From Himantopus leucocephalus (Eukaryota; Chordata; Aves; Charadriiformes; Recurvirostridae): a DNA stretch of 64,000 bases. Location: contig RSEF01000001.1 of assembly GCA_003993805.1 (NCBI GenBank), positions 153,606,962 to 153,670,961 on the forward strand, in the 5' to 3' direction. The position numbers and the translations under genes were made by a program. A model generated the notes under the pieces. It had not been told where the DNA came from and searched no databases. It saw nothing but the letters and a program-made list of their open reading frames with translations. This document shows, one piece after another, positions 11,061 to 23,900 of the stretch (its first letter is position 1; each line of letters begins with the position of its first letter).

Positions 11061-14000
11061 AACTAACTACTGGAGTAATCAGATTCTAAAGCAGTTTCCC
11101 AGATGGAACAATGAGACAAAAAAATAACCTTCTACTATTCATTTAACCTGTCTACCTCAGTTGACTCAATAGTTAAATGGAGGTAGCAATATTAACTTAG
11201 CGCACCAGAACATCATGTAGTTTAATTATGTAAATATTTTAAAACAAATTGATCAAGAATATTTTTAAGTATTCTGACCTATTGTATAGTGTGATATATA
11301 GATGTATATTCATCTATGTCATGTAGTGTTACAGTTCTGTATGACAGTTCAGTTCAGTTCAGTTCAGTTATGACACCTGTCATAACTCTCAGTTTGATGG
11401 CGCAGCTCACTCCTGATATGTTGTGTATACTCCTTGTCTTAGTGCCTGTTTTAAATTTCTTCTGAAACGTAGGTTCTTTCTTATTGTATTTTTTTACTTA
11501 CTGCACCTTCCTCCTTCATTACAAAGAAGTAGAGATTGAATGCAGTTTCTTCATTGTATGCTATGTAGTTTTTGTGAGGCGCTGGGTCTGATTTTGACAT
11601 CTCTTCCACCTCCGAGTGATCTCTCAACCAAACGATAAATCTGAACATATGAATTAGCCACAGGGATTTTAAATAGACTTTTTGACCTATGACTGTAAAA
11701 TTCTATGTATTGTTATACACCTCTCTGTGGGACCGTTTGATCACTTTATTATTTATAGATTAAAGAACATTGTTGCTAATTAATACTGTTCTAATTGTTG
11801 GCAGTGTATACGTGCTTGCTTTGATGTTTTTTTGATCCTGTATTTTGGGGATTTCACTTACTACTTTTTTTTGGATGATTTGGGATTTTGGAACCTGTAT
11901 TTTCAAGCCCTTGTTTCATTTTCTTATTACTGAGGTCTTCTCTTTTCTAACTTCTTTGCTTCTCATCATGCCATTCCTTTTTCTTTTTAATCAAGTCTTA
12001 TGAAATGGGGCAGCCCCAATTAATTCCTCAACATTATACAAGCATATTCATTTTTCATTGTCTTTTGAAAAAAAATGATTAGTATAAAGGTTAATATTTT
12101 GCTACCTATATCACATTAGCCTTGTATTGTAGCTTGTTAGGAAGGAAAGCTTCCCATTTAATGCAATACAGTGATTTCAAGCTAATCATTAGGGGAGAGC
12201 TAGCAGTCTGCTAACATTTAAGTTGGTTCCTCTGATGAAGTAGTTATCCTACAATCTCTTGGATGCACACTTTTCATAGGGAGTACAGCCACAAAATGGG
12301 AATTTCCTCTCTCACTGTCTGCCAGATGAGCATTTGAGTACATAAGGTCAGACTGCATGATTTTATCAGTTCCTACTATCTTAAAATCTATGAACGATGC
12401 AATCAAAAATCCCAGGTTTTGAATGCTTTGATCAGAAAACTTTGAGTTTAGCATATTACTAAGGTGTTAAGTTACTAAGATGTATAATTACTATACAGAA
12501 CTTTGCATCACTATTTACACTTAGTGTTTCACTAATTCAGTATGACCAACATGAACTAATTGAAACACTGTTGTTGGGCTTGGTTCTTCATATTTTTTTT
12601 TTCTTTAATGCTCAGCAGAAATTTAAGCTTTTCAACAGAAAAAAAAAATAATTTCTGGTTTCATGACAAAATTCTACACCTACCATTCAACATTAGAATT
12701 CATATTCATCACAAACACTCTTAATTTTTATATATATATATAAAACATGATACCACATTTTTAAAAGTATAAAAATAATTGTACAGAAGATGTCAAACAA
12801 GAATATTATAAGGCATTAGGCAGACAACTACAGTTAAGTTATAATTAGTTCCATTGTGAGTTTCAGCTTCAAAGAAACCCAAAACTTCTAAGAAAAAATT
12901 CAGCTGACTCTACCAAGCTTTGCCTACATGCTATGGCCTAGATCCACGAAAAGAATTAGGAATCTAACAGCCATTGTAAACATCTAAGTCCAAAATGTAG
13001 ATCTGCAAAACCCCAGCTGAGCTGCTGCCTCACCCCAGGGGAAGATAATTGTCTTCCCATGGCACTTAAATTTCTGTTAATAATGTTCTCTAGATGTGTA
13101 GAGATGTAAGACCACATCCAGAAAGACAGGTAGGTGTCTCTAGCAGAAATTAGGAAAAGAATGTATTTGTCTGTGTGCCAAACTGTAACCCTGAAAACCT
13201 CCATTAAGGTGTCACCTGGCCTGGCAGGCACTGATCACACCCCAGCAATGCTCTTTCCACTAAACTTTCTGCGGGAAACATACAGCTTCTATGTCTGCAA
13301 GTGCCCTAATATACCTCAGTTTTTATCTTAGTCTTGGCTTACGCCTATGCATAACTGGCATCCAGAAACTTGCTGCTCACCGGTTAAATTTTCTGAGGAT
13401 ATATCTGCACTGCTAGCTAAGAGGTCAAAGTGATGACTTCATGCGTAGCCCACACTGCTTTCTTGTTAGTGTGTTCCCCTGCTCTGCTTTAGACCATTCC
13501 TAGTACCTTTCCACCAGGTAACACCTGTATATGGTTCTGGGGTGAGTCTGAACGCTTTCAAAGAGCAGTATAGGCAGCACCGTACCAGGTCTGTCTTGTT
13601 CCAGCCCGCATAAAACATCTTCCTCATCACAGTCTCCGCAGGATTTCCACCCTTAAACATGCCCAGGTCCTCCTCATGATGCTGTCCAAGGCATGCAACT
13701 TGTGCCCTCAGATTTACACCATAATTCATTGCTCTGGTAGGAGACAAAACAGGAAGCAAAGAATACTTCTGCTTTGGAGCCACAGTGGAATATAACATGT
13801 GAGGTCAAGTCCAAAGACACTGCTTATATGCTGGAAAGATGCAGCTCCACACAATGGTCTCAGTATGGTTTCAGCTTTACCGAGAAATGCAACTACAAGA
13901 CGAGGGAGCCCACCCACCCTCTCTGCTTTATTTAGTAGCTTAGGCTATAGTCAAAAGTGCTTGAAAAACCCTCTGTATCCAAGGAAAATTCAAAGACATC

Positions 14001-17000
14001 TCCCAAGAGTCTCTCTTCATCCCCTCTTGCTCTCAGTGCATCACAGTGGCTTCATCATGTCTTCTTCTAGAGAAGAACTGGTGTAAATCTCTAATTCAAG
14101 GAGAGAGTTGAAAGCTGAGGCAAGGGCTTACACACAGTTTCTCTAAGTGGTTATCTTATGGGGCTGCCTATGCAGCACACTGGATTTCATGGAAAGCATT
14201 ACTGAGTCCTCTCTTGTCTCACACTGAATACAGAGTTAGGGCACCTAACTCAGACCTGGAGATCCCATTAAAGAGATGAGTCACACAGTGTTAGGTGGTG
14301 GTCTGTGCAACTACATATACATTTGAGTTGCCATTTGACCAAATGAAAGCCCTGTATTCTCTCACACTTTTCATCCCCTGAAGCCCCACACAGGTTCTAC
14401 TAAAAGTAAACCCCAAGTCAGGGGCAATCTGAACAACTTCAGCAAGTCTCTAAACCAGGCAGAAATTATGTGGTTTTGAGTTTTATTTCCTTTGCACAGA
14501 TCTGCAGATGATCTGCAGAAGCAGTGGAGGTGGTAGAAAGCAGAGGAAAGACATCAAGGGCAAAGGGTGAAATCCTAATCTCAGAGAATAAAGTGTAGAA
14601 ACTCCCATCTACTTCAAAGACCCAGAATTTCATTTCCATTTCCATAGACCTTCCTCATCCACATCCAGCATGTTAGTCTGCTTACTATATTCTCATGCTA
14701 GAAATCTGTGTTCGGACTTTTTTGCCAGGTATTTTCGTGGGGTGCATCTACTCAGCCCTAAATTGCAGAATGGTTTTTAAAGTACCCCCCATTTGATTTA
14801 GTCCCTGAGGGAAACACAAAAGCTCTTAGTTTCTGTGGGAAGTGGAAGTGTATAACACAGTAAAGAGAAGAGTCCCATGACAATGAACGGTATTAATGAT
14901 TAATGTTTTCGCCTGCAAAAACGGTCTCTAATTTCCACTTCTTTAAGTCTAGAAAGTCAGTTCAAATGAAATACTTAGATTTTCTTTTTCGTGTGGAAGA
15001 AAAGGGCTTGCTTATCTTTCAGTGGGGAACTCTGATAGCTGGTTGTGCTCTAACAGAAATGGAATTTAACTTTTTTCAGTATTACACATTAACTTACTGA
15101 CACCAGCAGTTCCTGCAAAAAACGGCAAAAGTTTGATCCGTTTCCCAGACACCAGAATTAATAAATGGAGAGACTCTGGCTGAACCCTATTCCCATTGAA
15201 GCTTATAAGAAAACTGTTAGAAAGGTTAATAAGAGCAAAGCTAGGCCGGTGTTGAAGGCACTTGCAGATCTCCCATTACTTACACAACTTTCTCATTTAG
15301 CTGATTTTTCCATAAAATGGAAAATTATTTTAATATTTTGAAATTTCAGGAATACAGCTCAAGTTTCCAATACAGTAAAAATCATACACCACTGCTTCAT
15401 CTCTTCTGCTTACATAACTCTCCTGCTCATATTTATAGTCTTGTTATAAGTTGGAGAATTCTCAGAATGGCTTAAATTAAAATCTTTCCCATTTTAATTT
15501 TTTTAAGTAAAGAGGAATGCACAGGCTTTTCTAGGCTAAACCTTGTAACTAATAAAACATCAAAGAAAGATGATGAAAGAGATACAAAGATAGTATATGT
15601 AAATGCTATCAAGTGATCGTAGGTTATAAGAAGAATTTAGTATAGCAAAGATTTGGAATTGCCAACTGAGGTTTTAAAAAATGAACCACTAAAATCTTAC
15701 CTCTAGATTCACTAAGGAGCTTTAACTATGTATTTCCCTCTAGAATCCTTGGAAGTTGCCTAAATACATTTCTGCCTCCCTTTCTAAATTTAGGGCCGGT
15801 GTACATCCCCTGCATACACTATGCGAAAGGTGGCCCAGGCTTGCCTCTGCGGTGCGTTCCTTCCACTGCCGGGCCCCCAAAAACCCATCCCCAGTGGCAC
15901 TGTGTGAGGCTAATGTTCAGCCGAGGTAGCTGGGTACCAAGAGCTGCCTGTGTTTCTGGAGATTCTCCACCTGCCCCTGAGCTCGCAGGGAAAATTGATA
16001 GACATTTGCTAAGGGTAAACTGAGCAACTTCCAGCTCTGTGATTGCGCTGATCCAACTCCTCTGCCGTTAGGCAGTCATCAATCATTTTTCCACCTCACT
16101 TATGGCCAAATTCCACTCTCAGATGTGCATTCACAAATCCCGTTGACGTCAGCGGTTAGTGGTGTACCAAAGGAGAAGAATTTAACTCTTCATGTAGTTT
16201 TGTCCGCTCTCTGAAGGTCCCTTTTGCCTTTCCTAAGGCAAGACTTTTTTCCTAGCTTTTTATTTAGGTTTAAGAGTCCTAAAACATTAAAAAGGCTGGC
16301 ATCGTCGCTCTCAGCTATTGCCTCACTGAACCATAGGCTTTAAAACTTCCTAAAGCTGATGGCAATCTTTTTGCATTCCTGTTTTGTTTAGTATGAGATA
16401 CCCTGATAGGGAACAGGGTACACTGACTGATATATGGACTAGGAACAAAATGACCTTCCTGAACATTTAGTTCCTTGGTGTATTTCTGGGGGCTAGGATG
16501 AGTCCTGATGAGTCCATAGGTGTTTTAGAGACAGATATATTCTAGTCCCAGGAGTCAGAATTTTGTTTTGTTGGAGTCTTTTTTCTCAAGCTGGAAATGA
16601 AAATGTTCTTTAATTTCAAATGTGGGAAGTGTCCTGGCTAGCTTTTATGTTCACTCTCAACAGCCCAATTTACTGTTGATTCAAAAATTTTAAATAAAGT
16701 TTGGAACTGACTCTGGGGTGTGCGGCTGAAGTGGGAAGATGCTGTTAATCTTCAGACCTCAGTTATCCCTACCAAGTAGCATTACCGGCTGGTAAAAGGT
16801 AGTCCTGCAGAGCTGGGTCACCAGGACAACTCAGCCTTTCCCCAGGATGGCCTCACATATTCTCAGAGGTCACAAAGTATTTCATGGATCATCGTCAGTC
16901 TCTGGGAGGAAGAAAAGATGGTGAAGAAAAGGAGAAGCAAAAAAAAAAAGATTTGGTCATTCACAGCTCCCTTCAAGAATCTAGATTTCTTGTCTTCCAA

Positions 17001-17214
17001 CACAGCTCTCTATTAGCTGAACCTGATTCAGGGCCAACCGCTGAATCCTCACACTGTCGGCTGCAGCTCAGCCGCACAGTAGTATCTTTACATCTGTGCC
17101 AGCTAGGGTTATTACTGAGTTTTATAACTTCTGCTATAAATAAAGCCTTGTCACCTAAGCATTCAATTTAAATACCTCTCAGTTTATTTTTGAACACTGG
17201 AAGTTAATAATAAA
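11061..17214. other. Non-coding unique sequence, no gene seen
   Basis: AT-rich unique DNA apart from the (CAGTT)5 array and a short (TA)n run near 12728-12742. Somewhat GC-richer stretches near 13450-14150 and 15790-16070 have no long supported frame. Short AGTTAGGGCACCTAACTC-like text near 14233 resembles a diffuse old sauropsid repeat, but this is too little to name. No RNA gene or exon is supported. Confidence 0.55.
11345..11386. repeat. (CAGTT)5 array abutting an 8-bp hairpin
   Basis: Five exact CAGTT units occupy 11345-11369. The last unit overlaps a perfect inverted repeat: GTTATGAC at 11367-11374 and GTCATAAC at 11379-11386, with a 4-base loop ACCT. It is a simple repeat joined to a small palindrome, with no evident function. 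Confidence 0.95.
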
Positions 17215-17520
17215 TATCATCTTTGTTTTCTAATTTTTTTACTGAGTTGATTTAAATGCTCTTGACAGCTCCAATCCAATCCTCCCATCCAAGCTGACAA
17301 GCATGACATGCATCTCTGCATACAAGCTCTCAATTATGCATAATCCAATGTTTTCTAGGGTTTTAATTGAATCACTAGTCTCAAACTTGTTATTTTTAAT
17401 TTACAACATTTGATTTCTGACACCGGCCCCTCTATGTCATAAATTATGCAGGCAAGAGCCTTAGTTGTGTGGGTGATTAAAAAAAACTAATTAGGCATGA
17501 TTAAAAAAAAATAAAACAGA
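17215..17520. promoter_or_regulatory. Candidate conserved enhancer: homeodomain/POU-site cluster
   Basis: About 300 bp of unique sequence with unusually dense homeodomain- and POU-type words. It contains the perfect 12-bp palindrome ATTATGCATAAT at 17333-17344, a second AATTATGCA at 17442-17450, the paired ATGCA words in GACATGCATCTCTGCATAC and CTAATTAGGC near 17490. Palindromic ATGCAT/ATTA composites are known dimer sites for POU and homeodomain factors. No repeat is recognisable here. Assignment as an enhancer is inference from motif density; conservation was not tested. Confidence 0.35.
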
Positions 17521-20500
17521 GACCTCTTAAATATGTGCATGTTACCATGTAAGAGAGGCTTATTTCACTGGAAATGCCTGGGTGATTTTTTTTTTAAGAG
17601 ATTATGTTCAGTTCAGTACAATTTGATTGATTTTGACAGAAATGAAAGAAAATGTAGGATTTTTTCTTCCTGCATATATACCAGAAATTGCATTACATGG
17701 CCCGTTGATGTGAATTTCTCCCACAGCTCATTGAATGTAATTTTGTTAAGTGGGCAGGAAAATGAATATGAAGAAAACTGAATAGAATCCAACATTTTCC
17801 TTGGCACCAGCAGCAAAGCTGAGACATGGCATATATAGATATAAATATAAGTATATATATATATGTGTGAGGTACAATTAGAGTTATTAACCTTTTATGC
17901 CTCAGCTAATAACAGCAAGAAGGAAAATGTGCAGAATGTTAAACACCACTAAAAGGTAGATAGCAGAGGAATGATGTGCCTGCAAAGGCTATACCACTAC
18001 AGCAGCAAATGAAAGGAAAAGAATTATTTTCTCTTAAATGAATTTAAGGAGTTGCAAGTGTACTTGCTACATGAACTTGCAGATTTTTATCATTATTATT
18101 CACTAACAGCTTAAACCTGGCTATTTTAAATACACTGTGTCAAAAAGAACATTTTCTCCCCTCTTCTTAACATGTTCTTTTTCCAACAATCTGGAAAGAA
18201 AATGAGGAAGAATCACTGCTTCCCTCCAGCTGTGCTGCCTGATCTCTGTGCTCTAAGCCTCGAGACTGTGCACCACGGACATACACAGTACAGCTGCTCT
18301 ATCCCTCTAAATCAGACTGTGATGATAATATGAATGAACTAAGGAGTTGCTTCATCAGAAACTTCTAGTTCAGGAAAGAATTTATACTTCTATTCAATGT
18401 TGGACCTGTACATAGTTCCAGAAATGCTGCTCTTCCACTCGCATATAACTGTATGCTTATACAGTTTGCTGGATTAGGACCAAAGACTCAGGTGGAGGTG
18501 CCTGAGGAAGAGCTGGCAGATTTGTTAGTCCTAACACCCTTAACAGCTTTAAAAATTCATGGTGCTGATTGAAAATCCAGGATGATCGACTGATCCTCAA
18601 CAAAACTCACTGTGAATTCTGGAGCTGCAATGACGTTTCACCTGCATCCAGGGGGAGGACGGCATTTCACAAGAACAGGGGTCTTTTCAACTGCTGATGT
18701 CCCCAGAAACATGGCATTGAATAGCTGTGCTCCTTTCCCCGCAAGGAAGCCCCATCAGAAGGAAGACAAGGATGTCAAAGGGCTGAGGGAAGACAAGAAT
18801 GGAGGGCTGAGCCCATGCTATTTTTCTACAGTGGGCAAAGCTACTTTGGCAGTTCTTCACCAACATTTGTAAGACCACCAACAAGCCAGAAGCTGCTAAG
18901 CAAAACCAAGAGAAAAATCCATCCCTCCAGTTCAGCCATCCTGGGGTGCCACCATGGGACAAAGGGGTCTTAAGAGACTGTGACAAGTAGGACTTCTGGA
19001 GCACCACAGTTCTTGGCAAATCATCTCCATGACTGTCCTCAGCAAGGCTGCCTGCTGCTTCAGGTGGTTAGGAGAGACACGATAAGTCAAAGTGTGTTGA
19101 TTTTTTTTGAAAAGTCAACATCCTTGCTAATAAGCTATAAAGAAAAACTTACATTTTTGTCAATATATTTTAATTGATACCTAGACAGTTTTTGTTTGGA
19201 TCAAGAAATATGGGTGCTTGGACGCAGAAGAAAAGAGATATGAACCCTCTTCAAAATGATCCTTCTGCAAGTCCTGAGAAAGCTTTGGAATGTGCCCTGG
19301 CAATGGAATTGGAGATAAACCGTGAGAATAGGATGATACCATGCTCAAACATTTTATCTTTTCCTACCTGAAGACCTGTCTGGACTGGCCAGATTTGGAA
19401 AGGGCTTATATATTCCAAAGGAGAAATCACTGGAAAATTCAAGGACCTATCTGCAATCTCAAATGTTAGAAGAGATGCCAAACTACAAATATTGAAGGTA
19501 GAATAGATATGCTATATTCCCATTTATGTGTTTTCATATCTGCTTTCTAATTCTGAATTCTGTGCTCAGTTACTGTGCACAGTCTTAAAAACACAACTAG
19601 AAATGCTCAATACTTTTGCAAATCCAAATCCTACTTTAAGGGAATTTTCTAACATAAATAGTTTTAACAAAAACATTTCTTTTTTTACCAACAAAATCTA
19701 AAGTTTCCCTCAAAAGAAGGTATGTTGCAGAAGAGATAATTAGAGATGAAACCATGCATTGTCAAAAAGCTCTTCAACCACTGTGGTCAAGGCGGTTATA
19801 AATCTCCTAAGGTCTGTATTATAGTTGGCCTTTGTATTAGTGGACAGGGATAAGTGGAAGAGGCAAGGGAGAAACAGCTTCATTCTCTTGGGTAGCATGC
19901 TCTCAAAAACTTAACAAAACAAAAACAAAACAGCAGAAGTGCTATAAAAATAATGAAGTTTGTGGAGAATTTGACAGTGGCCATAATTTTCTGACAACAT
20001 CCTTCAGCCAGAAAGCTCCTAAAATAAAAACANATTTGACAGTGGCCATAATTTTCTTACAACATCCTTCAGCCAGAAAGCTCCTAAAATAAAAACAAAG
20101 CTTAAAACAAACCAAAGCTTAAGACTGGATCAGCTTCAAACTTTTAATATAATAGGCAAACACATATTATGTAAAGTTGTTAATAAATCTGTCAGGTATT
20201 TTAAACTTTAAACTAGATAGGTTTGTAATTCCAGATAGTCTTCCTCAGTTTAATTGTTATAACCATTAGAAACCTTTCTTTAATTTCTCTGTGGACTGTT
20301 TTTATTCAAATGTTCTGTTTCCACTCAAATGTTCTGTTTCCTACTTTGTCCTTCAGCATAAATAACTCTTCTCCCTCTCTTGTCTTTACTGTTTGGATGT
20401 ACTTTAGGACAGCTGTCCTATTTCCTCTCACTTTTGCTTTTGCCAGATTTGATTAGCCTGTTCCTCCTTCTTTGGCTGAAACAAATATTCAAATGGCCTA

Positions 20501-23500
20501 ACCTACATCATCTGAATCCCTGTCCTCTTATACACGTCCTAATATAAATTCATATATATACAAATAGATATCTACACATATATTACTAAAGACCTCTTTC
20601 TTTCCTCTTTAGACTTCCTTTTCTATCTCCACATAAGCCTGATTTCTGGTAATTTTTATTTAGTCTCTTTCACCACAATTCATCTCAATCAAACTGAGGT
20701 ATCTACAGTGTCATTTACTACATCTGAACCAGTTACCTTAGGATGCCTTTCTACTTAAAGGAGATAAATCATTGCTTTTATGATGTGGTTCTTCTGACCT
20801 CTTCCAGACTTTTACATGAGTAAGGGAGATTCATGGCTGAAAAAATGCTTGTTTCCCTCTTACTGCAAAAAGACTCTAGTGTAACTAGCCCAGGAATAAA
20901 CAGAGATCGTAGACATCTATATTTGGCCAGAATCATCCCACCCAGTAACATCCTGGCCTTTCAGACACAGCCTTCTTCGGTGAATAATACTTTGGGAGCC
21001 TTCTTAAGCTCTCTACTTACTCCCAGTGCTTATTGGGGGTAGGTATTTGTCCAGTTCTCTTTGGAGCTCTTCCCCACAGTGGTTCAAATTCGGTTCTCAT
21101 TTCTTCAAAGCAAACCTACCCTTAAACATGAAAGAAGAAAATAACACTTTTCTTCAGTTAGCCTAGAACTGAAACCAGGAATGCACTGAGATACTACCTT
21201 TCCCTCCCTGTTAAGAAAAAGTGTTCACCTATGTGAGAAGCTTTTTCAGAAACCTCTAAATAAAAGCAGATACTTGTTGAATTTCCTAGGTCACAGACCC
21301 ATGTTGCTATTTCCTTTTGTGGCATAACATGAAGGATGCGTATGTAAAAGAACCCACATATAATGGCTGTGTCACTAATATCCTTACATTTAAGTACAAT
21401 TTCCAGGAGGAGGCATTGCTCTGAAATTCCATGGCTCCTGGATTGCAATTTCGGGCACCTGGCTGTACTGAGAGATGGAATAATCAGTGCATGTGATAAA
21501 ACTGTATATATCTACCCATTCTTGTATGTGAGCTCAAGATCAGACAAATCACTCATGGGACAATTTTATAGAAATGTATTTGTTTCTGAGAAGGCTAAAC
21601 AAGATCGTGAATAAAGACTATCCATATCCAAATCTGCCAGCTGGAGGCTTCTGAGTGAGACTGGTTTATCCTATCAAATTAAATAATCAGTGCACGCAAA
21701 TTTGCAGTTATAGGATTGACACCCATTTCTGTGCCACATCTGCTCCTCATTTTTTTACCCACCTGTTCCATCATGTCTTCAGCTGTTGGCCTGTTATTAT
21801 ATTCTGTACAGGATCTAGCACTTTGGAGTTTTAGATTTCCTGGGGCTTCTAGACAAACAGTATTGTAAATAACGGGAAAGAAGTTCATTTCCACTGAAGA
21901 ATCCAAACAAAAATGTGATCAGATGAGAAGATCTCAACTGAGTTAGCTCTTCTGGATATTTCTGCTCTTATAAAAATACATCACAGCATTCTATAGTGGC
22001 GATAAGGGAAGCTAGGTTCAGTGCCAGTGTAAAGAAAAACACTGAAAATAAACAGGACCTATGTCCACTTCAGGTCTGCGTTTCACTCTTTCCTGTGATC
22101 TCAACTTTACCAGGGCTGTGGCATCCAAGTCAAATAGCTTGTTTTCTTGTAAGAATTGTTTCCACTTTCATCATGCCAGGCATTTATTTGTCTCATGAGC
22201 TCTGTATACAGACTTTGTTCTCTGTATGGGAACATTAGCAATGAACTGTCATTTCAACAAAGGAAAAGAAAAAATGCTTGGCCAGTGCAAGTCACAATAA
22301 CTACAACTGCAGAGGCGGATGAAGATTAACTAACAGACCTTTCTCTGTGTTTCTGCAATGGGAATTTAGATGCCCATGTTACTGTTACTTAAGGACACTG
22401 TAGGGTGAAGTCCCTTCTCTAATGAAGAATTTTAAAGGAAATGCAATCAATCCTAATAGGCATTTATTTTCTGTGATGAGAAGGAAGACTGTGGCAGCTA
22501 AATTCTCTGAATCGCCTGAGTTATTCTGGAATAAATCACCCACAACTCCAGAACGTGTTAGCTCTGTAAACCTGTCAGTCATGATCAGCAAATTGTTAAA
22601 CATTAGAATACAGAAGAGCATGGCTTTGATACACAGGCCCTTGATATAGGTGCTGCAACTTCAACACCAAAGATGTATGGTTTCTGCAAGCATGTGAGAT
22701 GAAATTTTATACCAAAAAGCCTCCACTATTATTCCTTGAAGACTTCTCAGCAAGGATTAGAATATACATATTTCATGCAAAAATCAGACATAAAAAACAA
22801 AATGGCTCTTATTTATGAGTAGGGAAATTCAAAACCTAGAGCTGCAACCTTTACTTAATGCCAAGGCCATGAAAATGCAATGATCTACAGAAATTCACAC
22901 TTTCGTCTCTGGGGGCATTGTTACAGGCTCATAAAAAGTCAAATTGCTGTTACTTGAGCTTGCAAATAATTTATACCTATCATTTGTCTTATACTCCTAG
23001 CATTTGCCTGCTGTGCTGGCCACCTACTCATGGATGTATGTTGTAGCAATCATGTTCTTGACATAGTCACCGGAAGAGAAGAATGTGTTATTTGAGAGTA
23101 TTTGAAACGTCCAGGGCTAATCTACCAAGCAAAAACTACAGGCTCATACATTGAAAAAAGGTGTTTTTCCCAAAGTATTATATCATGAGTTACCAAGTCA
23201 TTTTTTCAAGGGTGACAGCTGACTAGGTGAACCAGCAAGGAATCCCTGCTCTGATTGTCGCTTATTTAATTCCTCTTAGCAGTTAAATGAGTATAAAAAG
23301 ATCTTTTAAGAAAGAATTTGCCAACACCAGTATTCCCCAATAAATGTAAGCATGGGAGTACACATTTTAACAAACACATTCTTATTACTGCTATTTTTGG
23401 TATTTTAATGCTTTAGATATTAGTCTTTCACAAGCTTTTCCCTCATAAATATCAGAATGTTATTAGTCAACAAGAACTGAAAAATATTCACAACCCGGTC

Positions 23501-23796
23501 TTATCATTATCAACCACATTACAATGGACACGTTTTTCTGTTGTCTTATATACATTTTTCCTAGGGTTTGTGGGTAAGGAAGCTTTAAATTAAATATTTT
23601 ATATCATGAAGTGAAATCTATACTTTTCAGTGCCTATGATTTCCCTTTTCATTGCAGCAAAATTGCTGCAAAAACCAAGCTTAAATCTCAATTACAATCA
23701 TCTCTGTTAAACAGAAGCTATTTGCAATAACTCCAACATTTTTAAGACTTTGGCCAAAGGGACAAATGTGTCAGCATCTTTCTTCTTTAAATTTAT
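17521..23796. other. Non-coding unique sequence, no gene seen
   Basis: AT-rich unique DNA. It holds a short (TA)n stretch near 17850-17865, a duplicated segment around the N at 20033 and an 18-bp-scale duplication of CAAATGTTCTGTTTCC near 20306-20341. Open frames are all under about 110 codons, have no family resemblance and lack supporting splice context. Confidence 0.55.
19969..20097. repeat. 64-bp direct repeat flanking a single N, likely assembly artefact
   Basis: Copy 1 is 19969-20032 and copy 2 is 20034-20097, separated by exactly one N at 20033. They differ at one base (TTTTCTGAC versus TTTTCTTAC). Two near-identical contig ends abutting an N is the usual signature of an unmerged overlap. 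The true genome probably has one copy. Confidence 0.9.
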
Positions 23797-23900
23797 GTAA
23801 TAGAGGTTAGACAGAAAAAAAGAAAAGCTCTTTAGATCATCTAGTTCATCCTGCCAATCTCTGTATCTATCATCTCATCTTGCAAAAGTACTGTAGACAG
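23797..23900 (-). mobile_element. Old CR1 3'-tail fragment, antisense
   Basis: The + strand reads like the reverse complement of a CR1 3' end: a degraded 'agaggttgga..agacc' stretch (TAGAGGTTAGACAG), then TTTAGATCATCTAGTTCATC and CTGCC. The phrase 'agatcatctagtcca' is a hallmark of antisense bird CR1 tails. The fragment is short and diverged, with soft boundaries. Confidence 0.6.

Noticed and set aside
21083..21100. GGTTCAAATTC as a tRNA B-box
   Set aside because: No A-box at the right distance upstream and no cloverleaf-compatible stems.
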